From Spirochaetota bacterium (GTDB lineage Bacteria; Spirochaetota; Spirochaetia; Treponematales; Breznakiellaceae): a stretch of DNA of 14,928 nt. The notes below the pieces were generated by a model. It was not told where the DNA came from. It searched no databases and was given only the letters and a program-made list of their open reading frames with translations. Location of the stretch: NCBI GenBank assembly GCA_023406985.1, contig JAEXTK010000006.1, positions 1 to 14,928 on the forward strand, given 5' to 3'. Positions 13,172 to 14,928 of this stretch are shown here, in pieces; the stretch's first letter is position 1, and every line of letters starts with the position of its first letter. A program made the position numbers and the translations under genes.

Positions 13172-14851
13172 ATGCCGCGGACGCTGCGCCGGGGGACGGG
13201 GCGTCCGCGGACGCGCCGGTTCCTCGTTTCCATCATGGGTTTCGCGCTCGTGGCTTCCGCCGCGGGCGTTTTTATTTTTTCCGGTCGGGCCGCCGAGCTG
13301 CTCGCCCTGCTGCGCGGGCCCGCGGGGGATTTCCGTTCGGCCCTGGCCGAGCTGGACCGGGCGGTCCCGCAGGCCGAGCCGTCCGCGGAGGCGGCGGAGC
13401 GGCTGACCGGCCTGCTGGACGCCGCCGAGCGGCGCGCCCTCTCCGTGGGAGAAGGCCTCTCCGTCTTGAAACGGCGCCGCGCCCTGGCCGGCCGTTTCTC
13501 CGGCTTCCGCTCCTCCTACGCCGAAGCCGCGGTCTCCCTCGCCGCCCGATTCCCCCACGCGGAGAGCGCGGCGGCCGTGGCCGCGGAGGCGCTGCTCGCC
13601 GCCGGCGAGGCATCCCGGGCCGCCGACTACGCGCTCCGCCTCACCGATCCCCGGTTCGGCGCGATAGCGGCCGCCGTACTCATCGAGTCGCGCCGCCTCT
13701 CCAACCCTGAAGGCCTGGGCGCCGATGCCGACGCGGCGTTCCTCTCGGCTGCCTCCGTCTACGCGCCGGGAGGCGAAGCCGCGGACGCGCTCCTGGCCGA
13801 CGCCGCGATCGCGCGCCTCCTGCGGGGAGACGGCGCCGCGGCGCTCGCCCTGGTCCGCGGCCGCTCGGGCAGCGGGACCTCGACGCCGACGGGAGGAACC
13901 GCCGCGCGCCTCCGCGCCGAGGTGGAGTACGACTTCGGCGACGCGCGCGCGGCGGCGGCCTTCTTCTCATTGGACGGCGGCGCGGTAGCCTCCCTGAGGC
14001 GGGCGGACGCCGCGACCCTCGCGGGCGACCTGGAGGAGGCGCGGGAGGCTTGGAAGGCCGTGGTCGCCGCCACCGCCGACCCCGAGCTCGCGAGCATCGC
14101 GCTCTACGATCTCGCCTCTGTCGGCGCGCCCGGAATCGCCGGAACCGCGGAGGCGCAGGCGGAAGAACGGGCGTACCTCGGCCGGCTTTTGGCCCTTGAC
14201 CCCGGCCACGTCGCCGGGGCCATCCGTCTTTCGCGCCTGCTCGGCGCCGAGGGCGGCGCGGTCCTCGCCGCGGCTATCCGGCGGAAGGGCGACGGCCTCC
14301 TGGAGCTTGAGGCCGTACGCCGGGCGGCGGGAGATGCGGGAAGCGCGCGTACCGTGGGGTCGCTCTGGATGCTCATGAACGCCCGGCCCGACGACTGGCG
14401 GATCGCGCGGTGGTCCGCCTGGTACATGGAGACCTACGGGGCGACGGAGGACGTGGCGCTCGTCCTCAGGGCGGCGGAACGCGCCGCGTTCCGGGCTCCC
14501 TGGGTGGATTTCCATGCCGCGCTCCGCGCCGCGCGGGAAGGGCGCTTGGAAGAGGCCGAGGCGGGATTCCTGCGCGCCGGAGCGGTGGACGGGGATTGGC
14601 GGCTCGCCGCCGACCTCGCGGTCCTCGCGGAAGCGCGCGGCTCGGCGCGGATCGCGCTCGAACAGTACGAGATCGCCGCTTCCCTCGCGAAGGCCGGCCG
14701 GGATCGTTCGGCCCTCCAGGTCCGCGTGGCGCGCTGCATGGAGGCGCTCGGAAAGGAGCGGGAGGCGCGCCGCGTGCTCGCCTACGCGCTGGAACTGGAC
14801 CCGCAGAACCGGACGGCGCGCGTGGAGCTCAAGCGCCTCGGCGGCTACTGA
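13172..14851 (+). CDS. Membrane-anchored TPR-repeat protein of unknown role
   Basis: A 559-residue protein. An arginine-rich N-terminus (MPRTLRRGTGRPRTRR) followed by one hydrophobic segment (about 17-38) looks like an uncleaved signal anchor, which would put the rest outside the inner membrane. The remainder is alanine-rich and helical. The clearest tetratricopeptide-like repeats are at the C-terminus (about 475-555: ALEQYEIAASLAKAGR, then REARRVLAYALELDPQN), with weaker helical pairs before (for example 120-155 and 285-310). TPR arrays are protein-binding scaffolds; no enzymatic motif is seen. It starts three bases after nusB and ends just before the terminator at 14862-14890, so it is last in the transcript. 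The start could be a later codon such as ATG 13235 (residue 22), but that would cut into the anchor. Function is not recognised; an envelope role beside the SurA-like chaperone is a guess. Confidence 0.82.
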   Translation: MPRTLRRGTGRPRTRRFLVSIMGFALVASAAGVFIFSGRAAELLALLRGPAGDFRSALAELDRAVPQAEPSAEAAERLTGLLDAAERRALSVGEGLSVLKRRRALAGRFSGFRSSYAEAAVSLAARFPHAESAAAVAAEALLAAGEASRAADYALRLTDPRFGAIAAAVLIESRRLSNPEGLGADADAAFLSAASVYAPGGEAADALLADAAIARLLRGDGAAALALVRGRSGSGTSTPTGGTAARLRAEVEYDFGDARAAAAFFSLDGGAVASLRRADAATLAGDLEEAREAWKAVVAATADPELASIALYDLASVGAPGIAGTAEAQAEERAYLGRLLALDPGHVAGAIRLSRLLGAEGGAVLAAAIRRKGDGLLELEAVRRAAGDAGSARTVGSLWMLMNARPDDWRIARWSAWYMETYGATEDVALVLRAAERAAFRAPWVDFHAALRAAREGRLEEAEAGFLRAGAVDGDWRLAADLAVLAEARGSARIALEQYEIAASLAKAGRDRSALQVRVARCMEALGKEREARRVLAYALELDPQNRTARVELKRLGGY

Positions 14852-14861
14852 AGGCGCGCGC

Positions 14862-14890
14862 AAAAAAAAAACGCCCGGGACGTCCCGGGC
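14862..14890 (-). terminator. Bidirectional-type terminator, strongest for the minus strand
   Basis: An 18-bp perfect palindrome (14873-14890) can fold as a 7-bp GC stem with an ACGT loop. On its left are ten A residues (14862-14871), which become a ten-U run for a transcript coming from the right on the minus strand. On the + strand the stem is followed only by CGTTTCCC, so rightward termination of the TPR transcript would be weaker. It fits a shared terminator between convergent genes. Confidence 0.85.
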
Positions 14891-14914
14891 CGTTTCCCAT
14901 CCACGCTCGCTCGC

Positions 14915-14928
14915 TTACTCGATGACGG
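14915..14928 (-). CDS. 3' end of a convergent minus-strand gene (partial)
   Basis: Read on the minus strand from the window edge, one frame gives Val-Ile-Glu followed by TAA (complement at 14915-14917), 24 bases before the minus-strand terminator stem. The other two minus frames have no stop before the terminator. Only three codons are present, so no product can be proposed. Confidence 0.45.

Overview
The window looks like a chromosomal segment from a high-G+C spirochaete, probably in the Spirochaetia/Treponema-Spirochaeta neighbourhood. Three things point there: an unusually short alanyl-tRNA synthetase (595 residues, with no C-terminal oligomerisation domain and no editing beta-barrel, as in Borrelia and Treponema), the gene order alaS / SurA-like lipoprotein-type chaperone / nusB, and a CheY-CheX pair. 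All recognisable complete genes lie on the + strand and are tightly packed. G+C is very high throughout, so nearly every gene has long spurious ORFs in other frames. I see no mobile element, CRISPR array, tRNA or rRNA.

Layout. (1) 1-67: the tail of an upstream + gene and its strong intrinsic terminator. (2) 199-5093: a four-gene signalling operon. It begins with a textbook sigma-54 promoter (TGGCACG-N4-TTGCT at 199-214) and encodes a stand-alone receiver (CheY-like), a CheX-type phosphatase, a 913-residue fusion of an ammonium transporter to HAMP, PAS, HPt and CheA-type ATPase domains, and a CBS-like plus PP2C/SpoIIE-type phosphatase. (3) 5110-9761: an extended -10 promoter with a palindrome in its spacer, then a simple-sugar/nucleoside-type ABC importer (one double ATPase, two permeases, no binding protein). 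A receiver fused to a histidine-kinase dimerisation helix follows; its ATP-binding domain looks dead. (4) 9758-14851: alaS with its own well-formed sigma-70 promoter and essentially no leader, then a SurA-like exported chaperone, nusB and a membrane-anchored TPR protein. (5) 14862-14928: a terminator that works best leftward, and the last three codons of a convergent minus-strand gene.

Main biological idea. The first operon reads as a self-contained ammonium-sensing phosphorelay. The Amt domain keeps the pore residues known to bind ammonium. Its cytoplasmic tail contains the histidine donor (HPt) and a CheA-type ATPase, but not the P5 domain that would couple it to chemoreceptors. The adjacent CheY-like receiver is the obvious acceptor, CheX the obvious off-switch, and the CBS-PP2C protein a possible output. 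A sigma-54 promoter, classically tied to nitrogen control, fits this reading. The receiver/pseudokinase at 8724-9761 resembles a Spo0B-like phosphotransfer hub and may or may not belong to the same circuit. These connections are inferred from domain content and neighbourhood; none is demonstrated by the sequence alone.
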